DNA of 64,000 nucleotides from Coffea arabica (Eukaryota > Streptophyta > Magnoliopsida > Gentianales > Rubiaceae), in assembly GCF_036785885.1 (NCBI RefSeq), contig NC_092323.1:5062501-5126500 (forward strand), in the 5' to 3' direction. Shown piece by piece: positions 10,412 through 23,084 of this stretch (position 1 is the stretch's first letter; every line of letters starts with the position of its first letter). The notes beneath the pieces were generated by a model that saw only the letters and a program-made list of their open reading frames with translations, had not been told where the DNA came from and made no database searches. A program made the position numbers and the translations under genes.

Positions 10412-12803
10412 TTATTTTGGACTACTATGACGGTGGCTCCGCCCTTTTCTTGCCTCCACTACGGCGGCCGATTCGTGTGAATCACAGACCTGAGTCTTGA
10501 ATTTGCACCCAAACTTGCTCCTCCAGCCACCACCACCTCTCTCGCGACGAGGACCAACCTTATCAATCGTCTCAATAGCCTTCTTCATGGTAGAGCATTC
10601 ACGCTCCAATTCATGCACCCTAGTCCTCATACTATCCATGTCCAGCCGCAGCACCTGATTCTCCCTCACCGCCGCCCTCCACGTGCTGGTGTTCCCGTTC
10701 CCCTCTCCCTCCCCCTCCCCCGCCCGTGCCAACCCTGTCCCAACCACCTCCTCATCCTCCTCCCCAGGCTCCAACTGCCTCCCCGTCTCCAGTGCAGGGG
10801 GCACATCCGCCGCCAGCAGCGTCCCCGCAATCGCATGCCGGAGCTGCAGTTGCTCAAAAAATAGCACTTGAACCACCGCCCTCAGCGGCAGCCGCTCGTT
10901 CTGTGCCGCGTGGGTGCACGCTTCTAATGTCAACTTCTGGCAATCTAAAATACCACAAATTTTCTCTCTCTCTTGTTCAGACAACCTCGGATGAGCCTGC
11001 AACCAAAAAAAAAAAGAAAAAAAGAGTCCAGAATTTACACTCACACTTTCTTAAATTACTCTTTTTATTTTTCCTGATTAAAAAAACAAAAAGATGATGA
11101 AGCTTTTCACTCTATTACTATACCAGTACATGATACCTTGAGATAAACATCAACGGCTCTATAAAGGCCGTCGTCGAACAGTCTGGCGTGGTCAGGCAAA
11201 GAAATGGCGAGCTGGTAAAACCTATCCGACTTTAAATTAGCATCGGATGCAATTTCCGATAAGTAACCGTCAATTAATTTTCCGACCAACATTAGTCCAG
11301 CTGATCTTACGCTGCTGTTCTCCCCTTCGCCTTCGATTCTACTCGCGGATCTCTCCTCCAATCCTCGAAGGAAGTATCCTAAAATCCTTTCCACACAATC
11401 CACATCGTAGAGCGTTTCGATCAAATACGAATAACTCGGAATCAGTAGATCATCTAGCGTTGCTTGTTCCAGTTGCGATCCAATTTTCTTCTCCAATGTA
11501 GCACGACAAGCATCCGAGCAATTCAGTATATTAGCTGTTCGTAATAAGCCGAAGAGAAATCTCGTGGTAGTAGAGGAGCTCGAGCTCTTTTCCGTGGGAA
11601 GGTTAGATATTACAGTCTCCAGAAGCTCTCTCTGCTCATTTTCGGAAGGAACTGAAGAGGATGATGAGATTGAAGACGAAGGTTTCCGATTTGCTCGCGA
11701 AATTCCTGGAATGTACTTCTTGGCGTAATACATAAGACAGTTCTCAATAATTTCAGCACTTGCATCGCCTTCTCTCACCGCAGAAAGCAACCGCTTGAAA
11801 AATTCTAAACTTAATAATGTCAGTTCTTCAAACCAAACTTCCGCTCCGGCGACAGCTGCGCCACCGCGTCTGGCAGCAGCTGCACCTGTGAGTTTCCGAC
11901 GAGCATTATTACCAGCTCTTTCGGCAATTCCTTCGCTCACCGGCCAACCGAAGAGGGATGGATCTGCGGAGGAAGCTTTACTGGCAATTGCTTCAAGGCA
12001 TCGCTGAACGATGCCGAGATTCTCGGCCAGAGGCAGGAGCTTCTGGCAAGAGTGGAGCGTTTGAATGGAGTCTTTGATGTTTCTGAGGACAGTTTGGGAG
12101 AGGTACCTCTCAGTTTTGGAAATGAGGTTGTCCTCGGAGTACTCTTCAGTCATTTGGAGAAAATCTCCAGCACAGCGGAGAGCAGCCACGTTTGATGGCG
12201 ACAGCTCGATCTTGACGCCATAACAGAATTTAGCGGCGGTCTCGAGAGCCTCCGAACCTCCCGGAAAATCAGGGAGTGTGATGTGACAGTACTCTGCCTC
12301 ATCTTCGTCATCGACTAGTTCTTCCTCTGCAATAATCTCTCCTTGGTCATCTTTGTTCTTGGTACTAGTATTATTATCATCAGCACCGTCCTTCTCTGAT
12401 TCAGAGGGTTTTTGGAATTTAGCGGAGGAGAAGGAGGAGGAGGTTGTTTTTGGAATTTTCTCTTGCTCTGTTATTAGCTTGTGAAGCTTTAGGCTTTTTG
12501 ACATAAGAGGAAACTGAAAAACAGAAAAAGCACAGAAGAGTCGAAAAATGCAAAGCAATCAGCATAAGTTACTAAAATGAGTGAAAACTGAAAACGAAAA
12601 CTGACCTTGTGAAGATGGAAAGTCATGTCGTCTACTTCGATTACAATATCGCTTGGCAAACCTGTTGTACAAAACCTACAAGGAAAATAATTCTTACTAA
12701 AGGCAAGAATCATCATGTTGATTGGAGAAGGGAAAATGTGTGAAGCAGGGGTTCATTTTACTTACCATGCTTGCCCTTTGGAACTGGGTTTCTCAGCGTC
12801 CAT
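10412..12803 (-). CDS. BTB/POZ and NPH3 domain protein (NPH3/RPT2-like)
   Basis: Four exons, complement of 10412..10996, 11137..12513, 12606..12675 and 12766..12803, in phase, give 689 residues. Proteins of this family are plant-specific scaffolds, several linking phototropins or auxin transport to CUL3 ubiquitin ligases at the plasma membrane. The BTB begins near residue 19 (GLPSDIVIEVDDMTFHLHK, then FPLMSKS) and resumes at CHITLPDFPGG and AAKFCYGV. Between them lies a long acidic linker with an EEELVDDEDEAEYC end. The NPH3 domain starts near WFEELTLLSLEFFKRLL and carries YRAVDVYLKAHP, CQKLTLEACTHAAQNERLPL and VVQVLFFEQLQLR. A short coiled coil (MDSMRTRVHELERECSTMKK) precedes a basic Gly-rich tail ending RKGRSHRHSS. 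The start MDAEKPSSKGQAW is the only ATG ahead of the BTB. The precise orthologue among ~30 family members is not determined. Confidence 0.95.
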
Positions 12804-13662
12804 TTTTTGAGCTCGATAAAACGATACTGGTACCAAAAAAGAGAAAAAGGCCAAAACTAAACCAGATCCATGAAAACTGAGAGCTACGACTCAATCCAAC
12901 AGGATAAAAGGGAAAAGGAGAGAGGAAAGAATGGATGTGATGGATGGGACTGAAAAAAGTGGAAAAATCAACCCTCTCTTTTTACGTACTACAATCAGAG
13001 GGGTTACCAGGAAGAAGAAGGAGAAACAGAGGGAAATGAATGAGTGCAGTGGAAATGATTGTGTTACTGGAAAATCAAGCAGAGATAAAAAATAAAAAAA
13101 AAAGAGTAGGATGGATGAGAAGTGAGAACAGAGAGGCTGGATCGTGGGGGAGTTGTTATATATTGGAATCAGGGATCTTGAGAACGGACAAATGGGGTTT
13201 CAGCGAATAGGAGAAAAAGCAGAAAAGGGATGAATCATGCACTAATAATGATGATAATGGATCGTATTCTTTTGGGAAATTTCTTCTTTTCCTGCCGCTT
13301 TTTTCCTTTCTTTCTCTTACTTTTAAAACAACAGCAGCAACAAAGAAATCGGAGAATTCATTCAGAATCTTCTCTTGTTGCTTCTTTTTCTCCTTTTCAC
13401 TTCTGTTTTGGTTGGTCCATGGATGGACACGGACAATAGTCAAGGGCCAAAGGGCAGAGTTTCAAAAGCGCGAGTTCCTATTGCCTGCTTTCTTCTTGTA
13501 AGTGGTAAATAAAATACTACTAGTGGTAGAAGTAGGACATAGAATTGCTACTAATTATTGTGATAATTGCCGTCATAATTTGTCTGCGGGTACCTAAAAC
13601 ATGCATTGCTTTGCCAACCGTGTCTTGTGCCCTTTTTACCCTAAACTGAGTGATTTGATGTA

Positions 13663-13687
13663 ATATATATATATATATATATATATA
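13663..13687. repeat. (AT)n microsatellite
   Basis: An uninterrupted run of alternating A and T of about 25 bp. Confidence 0.9.
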
Positions 13688-14951
13688 CTGACTAGTTCGA
13701 CGTACATAAAATAAAAGGATGATAGAAAAAATATCAGAAAGAGTAGTGTCTAAGACGTTAAACAAAGCCAAGCACCAACTCTTTTCTAGTTTCGAAAGAT
13801 GCATTCCGTAAAACTAATTGCGTTTGGTTGATTTCCTACCAAAATATATGACTTACCGTATGAAATGTCTCAGCCTACCTTACCTTACCGTGAACTGCAA
13901 AGTGATTGAAGATAAGAGTAAATTACCTAAAGTGCAGATCCTTAGTTCCGGTAGAATTAATGGTGGAATAAAACAAAATGGTCCAAAATGTGTACTTTTG
14001 ATAATTCAGTGGATAAAAAAATACTACTATTAATAATTGAGTGACCAAATATTGACTATTAGAAAAATTTAATGTCTAACCGAATAATTTGCTCTTAAAG
14101 ATAATTTATGCAGACCAAAAAATTTACTTGGTTGAATTGCATGGGCCTGACTTAATCTTTTCACCCCTCATCGTCAACAGTCATACCTCACTTTTGCTTT
14201 CGAGTTGAGGCTGTCCTCGCTTGCATTGTGCATCCTACTTCTTTTTTTTTTGTGTGATTGAATCCGCTTGTCTTGAGTGTTCACTCTGGTGCTTTGACGC
14301 CAGCGGCAACTTTTCCCAGAAAATCTCCAAAACTCGTAATTCAGTTCCGTGTTTGCGTTTCGCTTCGCGTTTTCTTTTTGGTGGGTAATGCTCATTTGCA
14401 TTTTTTTTTGGGTATAATTCACAGGTAAGTATCCGCATCCGTTCTACTATCTACGACTAATCTGTTTTTCATTTACATCTTTTATGCTCGTTTACATTGA
14501 TTGACTTCAAGTTATCCATACACAAATTCACGAGCACCGCCATAATATTTTATTGTCTAATTATTCCCCTTCCCCCCCTCTCTCTGCTGATGTGTTGGAT
14601 GTGTTAGTGTTGTTTATTTAAATCCCTTTCCACAATAATTTATTAACTAAATTGATAAACCATAAATGGGGTCAAAATGTATGATTATGTGGATCCAGTT
14701 TAGAAGATTTAAACGATCCCACAAGCAGATTGGATGTAACTTGATTGCGAGCGACACTAGAAGCCCACATTTCCAGCTATTGTTCGACTCGAAGCTCTGA
14801 AATCGTGGGCTCCCAATTTCAAAGGTCTTCGGTAGCTTACGCGTTCACCGTGACCCACGAGATCAATGTTTGAATTTCAATATGAATGTGGAACGGAAAT
14901 TTTAGAAGAGTATTAAATGTCCATAAAAGTACCAATAATAAATATTGAGTC

Positions 14952-15123
14952 CTGTTTGGATTGATTTTTTGTAGAAAAGTTTTTTAGGTTCTTGTCAGAA
15001 TATTTCTATTCACATTTTTTGATCACTTTTTTTTTTTTGCCATACATAGATCACATCCTACCCAAAAAAAAAAAAAAAAGTAATCTTTCCCCAAAAACAT
15101 TTCAGAAAATGCAATCCAAACAG
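14952..15123. mobile_element. MITE with TIR CTGTTTGGATTG
   Basis: The 172-bp segment begins CTGTTTGGATTG and ends CAATCCAAACAG, an exact inverted repeat of 12 bp. Its ends match those of the elements at 32515..32674 and 34167..34326, but the interior differs. No target duplication is evident. Confidence 0.65.
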
Positions 15124-15936
15124 TTAATATACAACATAGGGTTTTTCTAATGGTTAACACACTTAAATCGCGTCCTACGTACCAGATGCACTACAGGCAC
15201 GTCCACACCGACAAGTAAGTATCGCTCTCATTTGCGTTTATATATTTTTCTCAACAAGTACCCATTGGGCACAGACCCTACAACACAATCAAACCAACAT
15301 TTGTAAAAGAATTTTTATTGGTATTGATTCATCGTCCTTGACAAGGAGGTGACGATGGCCACCCCTTTGAGTCATGCCCGAAAAAGAAACCCAGAGATCA
15401 GATCCTATGGTTATCTTGCCATTAGTAACAGCGGACCCTGCAGGCCTAACCAACCCAATCTTGGTACCTTTTGTATGCCTTAATGTCATCTTAATGAATT
15501 GACAGGTAGGTGGTCGCAAAACCAGTAGTATTAATTTTGCGGCTCAGGCTTTTCAAATTTCGAAATTGAACGTACATACCCAGGTCTTGAAGGCCGGAAG
15601 ACGAATCAAAAGAAGTTTAGGAAGGAATGCACCTTTGTGGCACAATAATCACGGCCCCGATTGAGTGAACACGTGGGTCATTACTCATAAATGTGGTCAA
15701 ATTGATTCATGTTTAACAGCTTAAAAGTGGAGTGGAAACTGGAAACCATTACAGTAAATAGAAATTTTTAAGGCACCCTGCACAAGGTTAAAAAAGAAAA
15801 GGGATTATTATATTTTTTAATACATTCAAGCTTTGAACTTGGAAACGCAAGCAGGTTTGGTCAATGCTAATTGACCTTGATCAAATTTGCAGAAAGCATC
15901 CGCCACAAAACAAAAACACGCTTAAAAAAGACAACA

Positions 15937-15963
15937 CCAGGACCAGGACCAGGACCAGGACCA
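15937..15963 (+). repeat. CCAGGA hexanucleotide minisatellite
   Basis: Four and a half perfect copies of CCAGGA in tandem. Confidence 0.85.
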
Positions 15964-17647
15964 CGGAGGGATGGAAAAAACAACAACAAAAGTCGCCGTT
16001 GTATCGATAGCCCATCGTTTATTCTTAAGCCCCGCCAGGATAAGTGATGTTGCTGTGTGCTGACCATAGCGTCCTTAAGAAGAATTCATTTTTGCTGCAG
16101 AAGAAGAAAACGAGCAAAAAAAAATATAATAATAAAATTTTATATATACTGACAGTGCACGTAAGTAAAATTTAGATTTAAAATTTAAATTCAGCACAGA
16201 TTAATAACATTCATCTAAACGTGACAATACGTGCACGGTCACGTCACAGCAGAAGATTGATTAGTCCAATAAATAAATGGCCCTCGTCCATTATCAGGTC
16301 TCGCTCTATTTTGGTTTTGTCTTAATATAGACAGACTTGGCTTTTTTTGGTCATGCGTCTTACCCTATTATTGTTACTTAATGTAGAGCCTACAAAACCG
16401 TGAACTAATGCAGCTCTGTCAATCCATGGAATGGTTTCATTCATGTGACTTATCAGTCACGAGCGGAACTCGTTAATTGGACAAATAAATTTTTTTTTTT
16501 ATCCTTTTCTTTTGTTTTTCCTGTCCTGTCTCTTAAAAATAAAAAAGAAAAGACTAAAATGTTTGATGCTCAGCACTCAATGCTAATGTAATGACCATCT
16601 CTATCCTAAACTTTGATTAATGAAAAATGGTACTTGTCATATCTCCAATTAACGTCAAAAGCCACCGCATATTATGCGCGAGAACAGAAATTATTGGGTC
16701 AACTGCTATTTCTATATATATATTGGGTGCATCGCTAGGTTCCCCATAAAATACTTTGTTCAAATTTACTTTAATATCTAATGCTCGTCAACCCAAGTAA
16801 ACACAAACCCTGATGGTTATTTATGGACCCGGATCCTCTCCAGGAGTACAGTACATGTTTGATTACTGGTCCAGAACACACTTACTTATAAATAAACCTT
16901 GGTTAAGAAGCCAACCCAACAAACTTCGGTTCCGACTCTAATATGTCGTGTCCTTCCAAAAAATAAATAAATAAAGACTCTAATATGTCATGCCAAAATT
17001 TGAGGGATCCTTATTAGTTTGGATCAGAGGGAGAGCTAATCAAAATTATCTTTTCGTAATTTGTTTAATTATTTATTCAAACCTCATTTATTCTTTCTGT
17101 TTTATTTCTTTACCCCAAGAAAAGACGCATTTAACATTTTTTCGACTAAATTAATTAAAGTACCACCCGTACAGATATTTTCTGATATACTATATAAAGG
17201 GACTTTCATATCTCATTCAAAGACAAGCCAAATGATGAACAAAATTATACATCTCATCAAAAATGTATTTTATCTATTATATAGAGTAAAAGAAAATTTC
17301 CTTTTGTATAATTTTCTCCATCACCATATAAACCAATAATGGTTATACTCAACAAGTTTTCAAAGAATGAGTTCATCAACAAAAAATCATACAATGTATA
17401 AAGTTGTATCTAATTACTCTGTTTTTTTGTGTACTGATGATCGGTGTGGACTATATTATGGATTATATTAGTTAATAACGGTGACTTTTGATGGTACATT
17501 TTTTATAGGAAGGAAATTTGGTGTAGATTATTGTAATACGATTGATTGGTGAAAAAAACTTTTGCAATAGCAAAAGATTGATCAAATTACAACTTCTATA
17601 AAAGCAAAAATCATGCAAATTTTATATAACAAAAAAATCTCATTGTT

Positions 17648-17783
17648 GATTATATTAGATTGGTTTTGGTTAATCATGGAGTATAGATTTACTAAAAGAA
17701 TGGGACAATGGGTTTAGATTATATTAGTCTTGGATTTAAATTAATCATGAGGTAAAGATCTACTAAAAGAATGGGACAATGGA
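17648..17783 (+). repeat. Diverged tandem duplication, ~68-bp unit
   Basis: Two adjacent copies start GATTATATTAG and end CTACTAAAAGAATGGGACAATGG (in copy 1 the end begins TTTACT). Both contain TTAATCATG. There is no coding potential. Confidence 0.7.
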
Positions 17784-18287
17784 TTGTTGGATTATGATTG
17801 AAATTACAGGTATTAGGTGATGACTATCGATATTGAACTCTAAACTGACCAAATATATTTAGGTGGCAAATATTTTTTCAGACAGTTTAAGCAGGTCCTA
17901 AACTGCCGATTCTAGTTCCGATTCAAAATTTTAGTGAATATGAATCTAAACCTGAACATTTAGTTACAGTTATGATTCTAGTTCCGATTTCCAAAATCCA
18001 ATTCTGGTTCTGGTTCTGGTTCAACAAACCGTCGAGTCGGTCTCGATTCAATTTGGATTCAAACCTGAACCATGGTTACCCCTAGATAAGATGGTAAGTT
18101 TCATTTAATAGATTGTCATTATTCAATGACGTCAAACTTTATCTTCTACCATGGTTAAGTAAATATATAGTTTAAAAAACTAATGTCGGCAATTGGATGA
18201 TACTTGGCACATGTGTCTTTGATCCAAAGATGTATTGAGGGAAATTGGAGAACAATGGTAATGGAGAGCAGCTTGCTCCGATGATTT

Positions 18288-18482
18288 TTATATACCTGTG
18301 GGTGCGGTTGTTGAAGCTGGTACCTTCTCCGGTTTGGAGTCGGATGGAATGGCTACACCTGGCCAAGGTCGACACATACAATGCTTCCCCTTTTCAATGC
18401 TGGAGTAGAGAGTCGTCAAATGTCTGCCACAGCCACCCCAGGAGAAGTTCCCGCATTCCTTGCAACTCACTCTGTAACACAT
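18288..18482 (-). CDS. Small plant-conserved Cys-rich protein, 64 residues
   Basis: A single-exon frame starting MCYRVSCKECGNFSWGGCGRH and continuing with LYSSIEKGKHCMCRPWPGV. The arrangement CxxC, a Trp-x-Gly-Cys-Gly-Arg/Lys-His block, then CxC followed by WPGV is that of a small uncharacterised family I recall from many plants and some bacteria and fungi; the four to five cysteines plus histidine suggest metal binding. That function is an inference. The ATG sits one residue from where family members normally begin. The C-terminal 20 residues (Ser/Pro/Thr-rich) are variable. Whether it is transcribed cannot be seen; no TATA was pinned down. Confidence 0.65.
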   Translation of the reverse strand: MCYRVSCKECGNFSWGGCGRHLTTLYSSIEKGKHCMCRPWPGVAIPSDSKPEKVPASTTAPTGI

Positions 18483-19658
18483 GTTTTGGCAGGTGATTTA
18501 TATTTTATACCCCCTTCAATGCAAGGTTGCTTTATTTTTGGATTCTACTGCTTTTTCACCCCTTATTCTTAGGATGGGGGCTTATATAGATAATCACACC
18601 TATCGACTGTGATGTATAATATTTGTCCTCTCTCCTTGAACGCCTCCGAGACACCTTGGTGTTGAAGGTATCGCTTTACATAGGAATTCCCCAAATACTC
18701 TTTAGCTGGAGCCTCCGCCCTTTTTTCAGCTGCAACAGTGAGGATGCCACATTGTATTCAGCGTTTGGCATCTTTCCAAAAATGCTTCGGAGAATTGATT
18801 TTTTCAAGTGTCCCACGGCTCTCTTCTACTTTGCAATTGTAGATTTCGGCAGAAAAATTGCATCTAATCAAACTGATTTGGGCAACCGAAATGCGTGGAC
18901 AAAAACAGCTCTATACATCATCGGACAGACCAACCGTTACAAAACATTTATGGACCCATTGTGCCCAATCATATCTAAAGAGAATATCGCAAACATTCAC
19001 AAAGGACAAATCAGTAGCTACCTGCTACCCATGTTCTGAGGCATCACATGAAAGTTTGTGATTGGCGATATATCCACTGTACCAAGCCAAAATACAAAAA
19101 GCTTATGGATTTATGCGTTCGGACCCGCTGGCTTCAACTTCTATGCTTGTTGCCATAAAATATTTGTTCATCGACACAAACAGATGAACTTAGCAAACAG
19201 CACCAAAACAAGTAGCTAAGCTTAGTACAAGATAAACACACAATCACGTAGAGACCTAACGAGTATTACATGCGACTATGATGCCTTCAACAAGATTCAA
19301 TCATCACCATGGGCCATACACATTGCCTGAACACTTGCTTTAAAATCGCTGGTAATTGCAGATAGCTGATGATAATTAAACTACATTTACTCAAATACCC
19401 GTAGTAATCATCACAAAACATTGAAAATGACAATGTAGTGCAAACATGCAATCATGGGCCGCAAGGATGATCTACAAGCTGCAGGAATAAAGCAGTCAGT
19501 TTTTCATTGTCTCACAGCTATTCTCAGACAAGGCCAAAACTACTTTCTTGCATCAAGGACCAAATAACAACATAGAGAACTAACGACATATGTTACCACC
19601 AATTTTAAATCTCTACACAGAATATTGTTCCAATACCAAGATTCAAATGTAAGGACCT
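18483..19658. other. Intergenic region between the small Cys-rich gene and NASP
   Basis: A plus-strand open frame of 138 codons (18623..19039) lies here, but it has no recognisable domain, low-complexity signal or homologue I know, and I do not call it. The part next to 19658 should hold the 3' UTR of NASP. Confidence 0.4.
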
Positions 19659-22600
19659 TCAAGAAGCATTGCCATCAGTGTTATTTTGTGAAGGCTCTAC
19701 AGAAGGTTTTTTCACAGGATTGGAGTTGGAGGTGCTTGGGTCCATTAGGACTCGCTTGACTCCTCTTCCCACCACTCCAAGATGTGTTACTCCAGCAGAA
19801 CCATTAGTGTGAGCTGTGGAAACAGTTGAAGAATCAACACCCCCAGTGCTATTAGCAGTTCCCATCTGAGAAGAGCTCATTTGTACAGAAGCAGCAGCAG
19901 TAGCTGCAGTTTTTTCAATGTCCTTTGCAGCCATCATATACATGAGATCTGAAAGCAAAGATTTTTTGTTCAAAACAAGCTGGTGTAGATCTTCAAGCTG
20001 CATGTCAAAGAAATCACAATAATTAAGCTGAGTAGAAACAATTGCTTTAACAATCACCATAGGCAGATCTAAGTCAAACTCACTTTCTTTTCTAGTTCAT
20101 CAGAGAGACCAGAGAGTGTTTCAATCTCTGATTCTTTGGCAGTGGCAGATATGACCGACTTGGATGTACTAGAACAGTGTTGAAGAGTTCGGTCTGATTC
20201 TGAATCAGCTGCTTTTGAGGTTGAGTCTGCCAACTCCTTTGCCTCTTTAGTAAGCCGCTCCAACCTAGAGATGCAAATGGAGATAGCCTTTTTGCAATAG
20301 GGAATTGCTTCCTCAGGTTTAGAACCAATTTCCAAACACAGACATAACCTAAAGTTTCTAAATTATCCAGTTAAGCAAAATGACGTGTCAGATATAAATG
20401 ACAGGTGAAGCTGAAACACATTTGTTATTTGCTTAAATCAGGAATAATAAGTTGATTACTTGTATGCATGATCCCAGATTTTTTTTTTTTAAAAACTGAA
20501 AGTGAACGAGGATACAGTTCAGCTATATGTCGACTGTCTGGTTCAACAAGGCGTTCCAAGATCGAGAGGGCCTTCAGGTAATCACTAAGCGAAGTTTCAA
20601 CATCCTCTACACAAATAAAATGAAGCTAATCATAGTAACTTATAAACTAAAATAGAGAAGCTGCAGAGTTCTGTATAGTTATAAAAAGGTACTCTTCACT
20701 AGTACAGAAAACAGACCTCTTTCCAAAGCAACTTCTGCCAATGCTGACAATATGTCTACCTTCTCCATTGTGTCCTCAGAGTGCTTTTCAACAATTGCCC
20801 TGGCAACATCCAACATTTTCCATGCCAAATCCAGGTCAGATTCATCCTCATCAGCTTCAGCTACGTCTTCACTGTCAGTTTCCTCTTCATCTTCTTCCAC
20901 ATCTTTCGCTTCAGTTCTTTCTGGAGAAGGGGAAAAGCCTGCGTAAAAGATCATATGCTTCGCCAAAATGGTGATAATCATTGACAATATTCAACCATTC
21001 TTTGAAAACATAAAGAGCTCAATTTGTTTGTATTTATTACCACCAACATACAGACTGTTGAGACTCCTACTCAAGTCTTACAATTTCAGTGCAACCACAG
21101 CTCTCACTGTAAGTATTGAGAAAGTGTCTGAACCAGCCATAACATATAAGAACTATTTTGCATTATCTATTACAACCTAGACAAATTTCTAACTGAACGA
21201 CTAGTAAGACCTCTAATATATCTTTTGAGTGTTGTTTAACAGTAAGAATAAATTTCTTTATGATACAACCGTTTCTAAACCTTTTTTACATGGTTGTTTT
21301 CCTAGTACACAAACTTTTCACAATCTTGCGCAATATGGCAACAGAAAAGCAAGGATAAGTTGAAGCATACCAAATGAAAAGTCAATTGGTGACATGAAAA
21401 GGCCCAACTATTAACCCTAGCAAGATAGCCTAAAAAATATGCCAACTTACTGAAAAGTGCACCAGCGCATATTTATGTTCTTTCTGAAAGTGTTCATGCT
21501 GTGCAGCGTGTAATGATTCAGACGAAACCATGCAGAGTAATAGAATTGCATAAAACACCAAAAAAGGACCCAAATTGCAAAATTTTAATGGCAAACATAG
21601 AATTTTCCTTGTTTTCAGCAGCCCCGGGATCAGATGAGGTATGGAACAATTTCTCTGGAGTCTGCAAAGTTTGTGTTAGAAAATTAATACAAATAGAGTG
21701 ACAGAATATAGAAGAAGTTTCATGCTCTGATATACGGACAGGAGCAAGGTAATCCCAACTAATGCTACTCAAAAAGGATAAATGGGCTACAGCAAAGATG
21801 CTTCAACTCAACACAACAATCAATGACTCAAAAAGACTGCCCGATTTATTATGTAAATATAGATTAGTCTAAAGCAGGTCAAAATGATTGACAAAGTACG
21901 AGCAAGACAACACTCTAAAGTCATTTTAAACACTGTAACTGTAATGGATGGGAATGGACTAGTAAATCATTGATTACTTATATTTTCTTAATGTGCATCT
22001 CTCATCAATAAATCACTTGAAAATAAGCGAAATATCATAGAACAATATAATGCACGGGATGACACACCGTCAGTCTCCAGTTCATTCTCTTTTTCCAGAT
22101 GAGTGCTTGAAGTAGCAGCTTCTCCCGCCTTACTCGCAGCAGGAGTTGCAGAGGGTTCACCAGTTGCTCCACTCTCAACAGATCCATCCTTGTCGGAATC
22201 TGCCTTCACTTCGCTTTCTTTCTTCGGCACAGCGCCAAGAGGATCCGCCTCTTCTTGTGCTTTATAAAGCAACGCACATCCATACTTATAATAAGCATTC
22301 ACACATTCCGGTGCCAATTCACCAAAATGCGCGACCCTAGAAAAAACATTTCCAAAATTAACTCAAGAAAGATGAAATTCTCGGTAAAGAAATTGGGGTT
22401 TCACATATACAACCTTATTTCTAAAGCACGACTGTAGTAATCAGTGGCCTCGGCGTAGTCCCGTTCTTTTGCGGCCTTTGAACCGAGCTCCATCAACTCT
22501 TCGGCGTACTCAAGAGACTTCTCCCGTTCGCAGCCGGACGAGATGGTCGAGCTCTCGGCATTGTTGCACGTAGACTCTGTGCCTCCTTGTAACTCCGATT

Positions 22601-22679
22601 CGATGGTTGCTTCAGCGGAATTCTGATTCTGGACGACGTTTGGACCTTCGATGTCGGAATTCGGGGCTTCCTCCGCCAT
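19659..22679 (-). CDS. NASP: NASP-type histone H3 chaperone (SHNi-TPR protein)
   Basis: Six exons, complement of 19659..19997, 20084..20357, 20516..20606, 20717..20938, 22068..22336 and 22414..22679, all GT-AG and in phase, give 486 residues. NASP binds soluble H3 and H3-H4 and hands them to nucleosome assembly factors. Visible features: first TPR (ELMELGSKAAKERDYAEATD and YYSRALEIRVAHFGELAPEC, about 55-110), a long variable insert, an acidic stretch (DVEEDEEETDSEDVAEADED, about 191-216) interrupting a TPR as in other NASPs, then AWKMLDVARAIVEKH, DYLKALSILERLVEPDSRHI and AELNFRLCLCLEIGSKPEEA repeats. The C-terminus is Ser/Thr-rich with a basic GVKRVLM...NPVKKP signal suited to nuclear import. 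ATG at 22679 is chosen because MAEEAPNSD is the first in-frame AUG. Intron 2 is 1,129 bp. Orthologous in layout to the Arabidopsis gene. Confidence 0.95.
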
Positions 22680-22790
22680 GAATTTCAAAACCCTACTTTT
22701 CTAAATCCTCTTTCTATTTCTCAACTTTAAAAAGAGAATACCTTCGATTTCTGGCGCAAAAACGAAAATGTTCATTTCGGGAGACCAAAT

Positions 22791-22967
22791 ATTGCGGGTA
22801 ATATACCAGACGACGCCGTCTAGTATTAATTGGTTTTGCTGTTGCTAATCTCTCATAGGCAGGCCAAAATTGTGAGATACATTGCGGTAATTACCAGACG
22901 ACGCCGTCTAGGATTAATTGGTTTTGCTGTTGCTAATCTCTCATACTTAGGCAGCCAAAATTGTGAG
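22791..22967 (+). repeat. Tandem ~88-bp duplication upstream of NASP
   Basis: Two copies starting ATTGCGG and sharing CCAGACGACGCCGTCTAG, TTAATTGGTTTTGCTGTTGC and TAATCTCTCATA, ending CCAAAATTGTGAGA. It lies just over 100 bp upstream of the NASP start codon, in its promoter or 5' UTR. Each copy has the near-palindrome AGACGACGCCGTCT. Confidence 0.85.
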
Positions 22968-23084
22968 AATTCGTAGTACTACCTTTACTGACAAATGTAG
23001 TAAATACTTGTACTTCTTTGAAAAAAAAGAAGTGAAAAGAAAAATAAAGCTGCTCGTTACTTGTTAGAAAACTACAGTCCCTTA

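Larger units (their letters stand above)
12804..18287. other. Large gene-poor interval
   Basis: About 5.5 kb without a supported gene. The first few hundred bases (to ~13150) are purine-rich and are probably the 5' UTR and promoter of the NPH3-family gene. A minus-strand open frame at 15289..15519 has no recognisable family. The interval contains an (AT) microsatellite, a MITE, a hexanucleotide minisatellite and a diverged tandem duplication, listed separately. Confidence 0.5.

Noticed and set aside
18623-19039. Plus-strand frame of 138 codons
   Set aside because: No recognisable domain, no splice context and no codon pattern suggesting a gene.
22680-22688. Longer NASP start ahead of MAEEAPNSD
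   Set aside because: It starts at a TTG; the ATG at 22679 is the first usable AUG.
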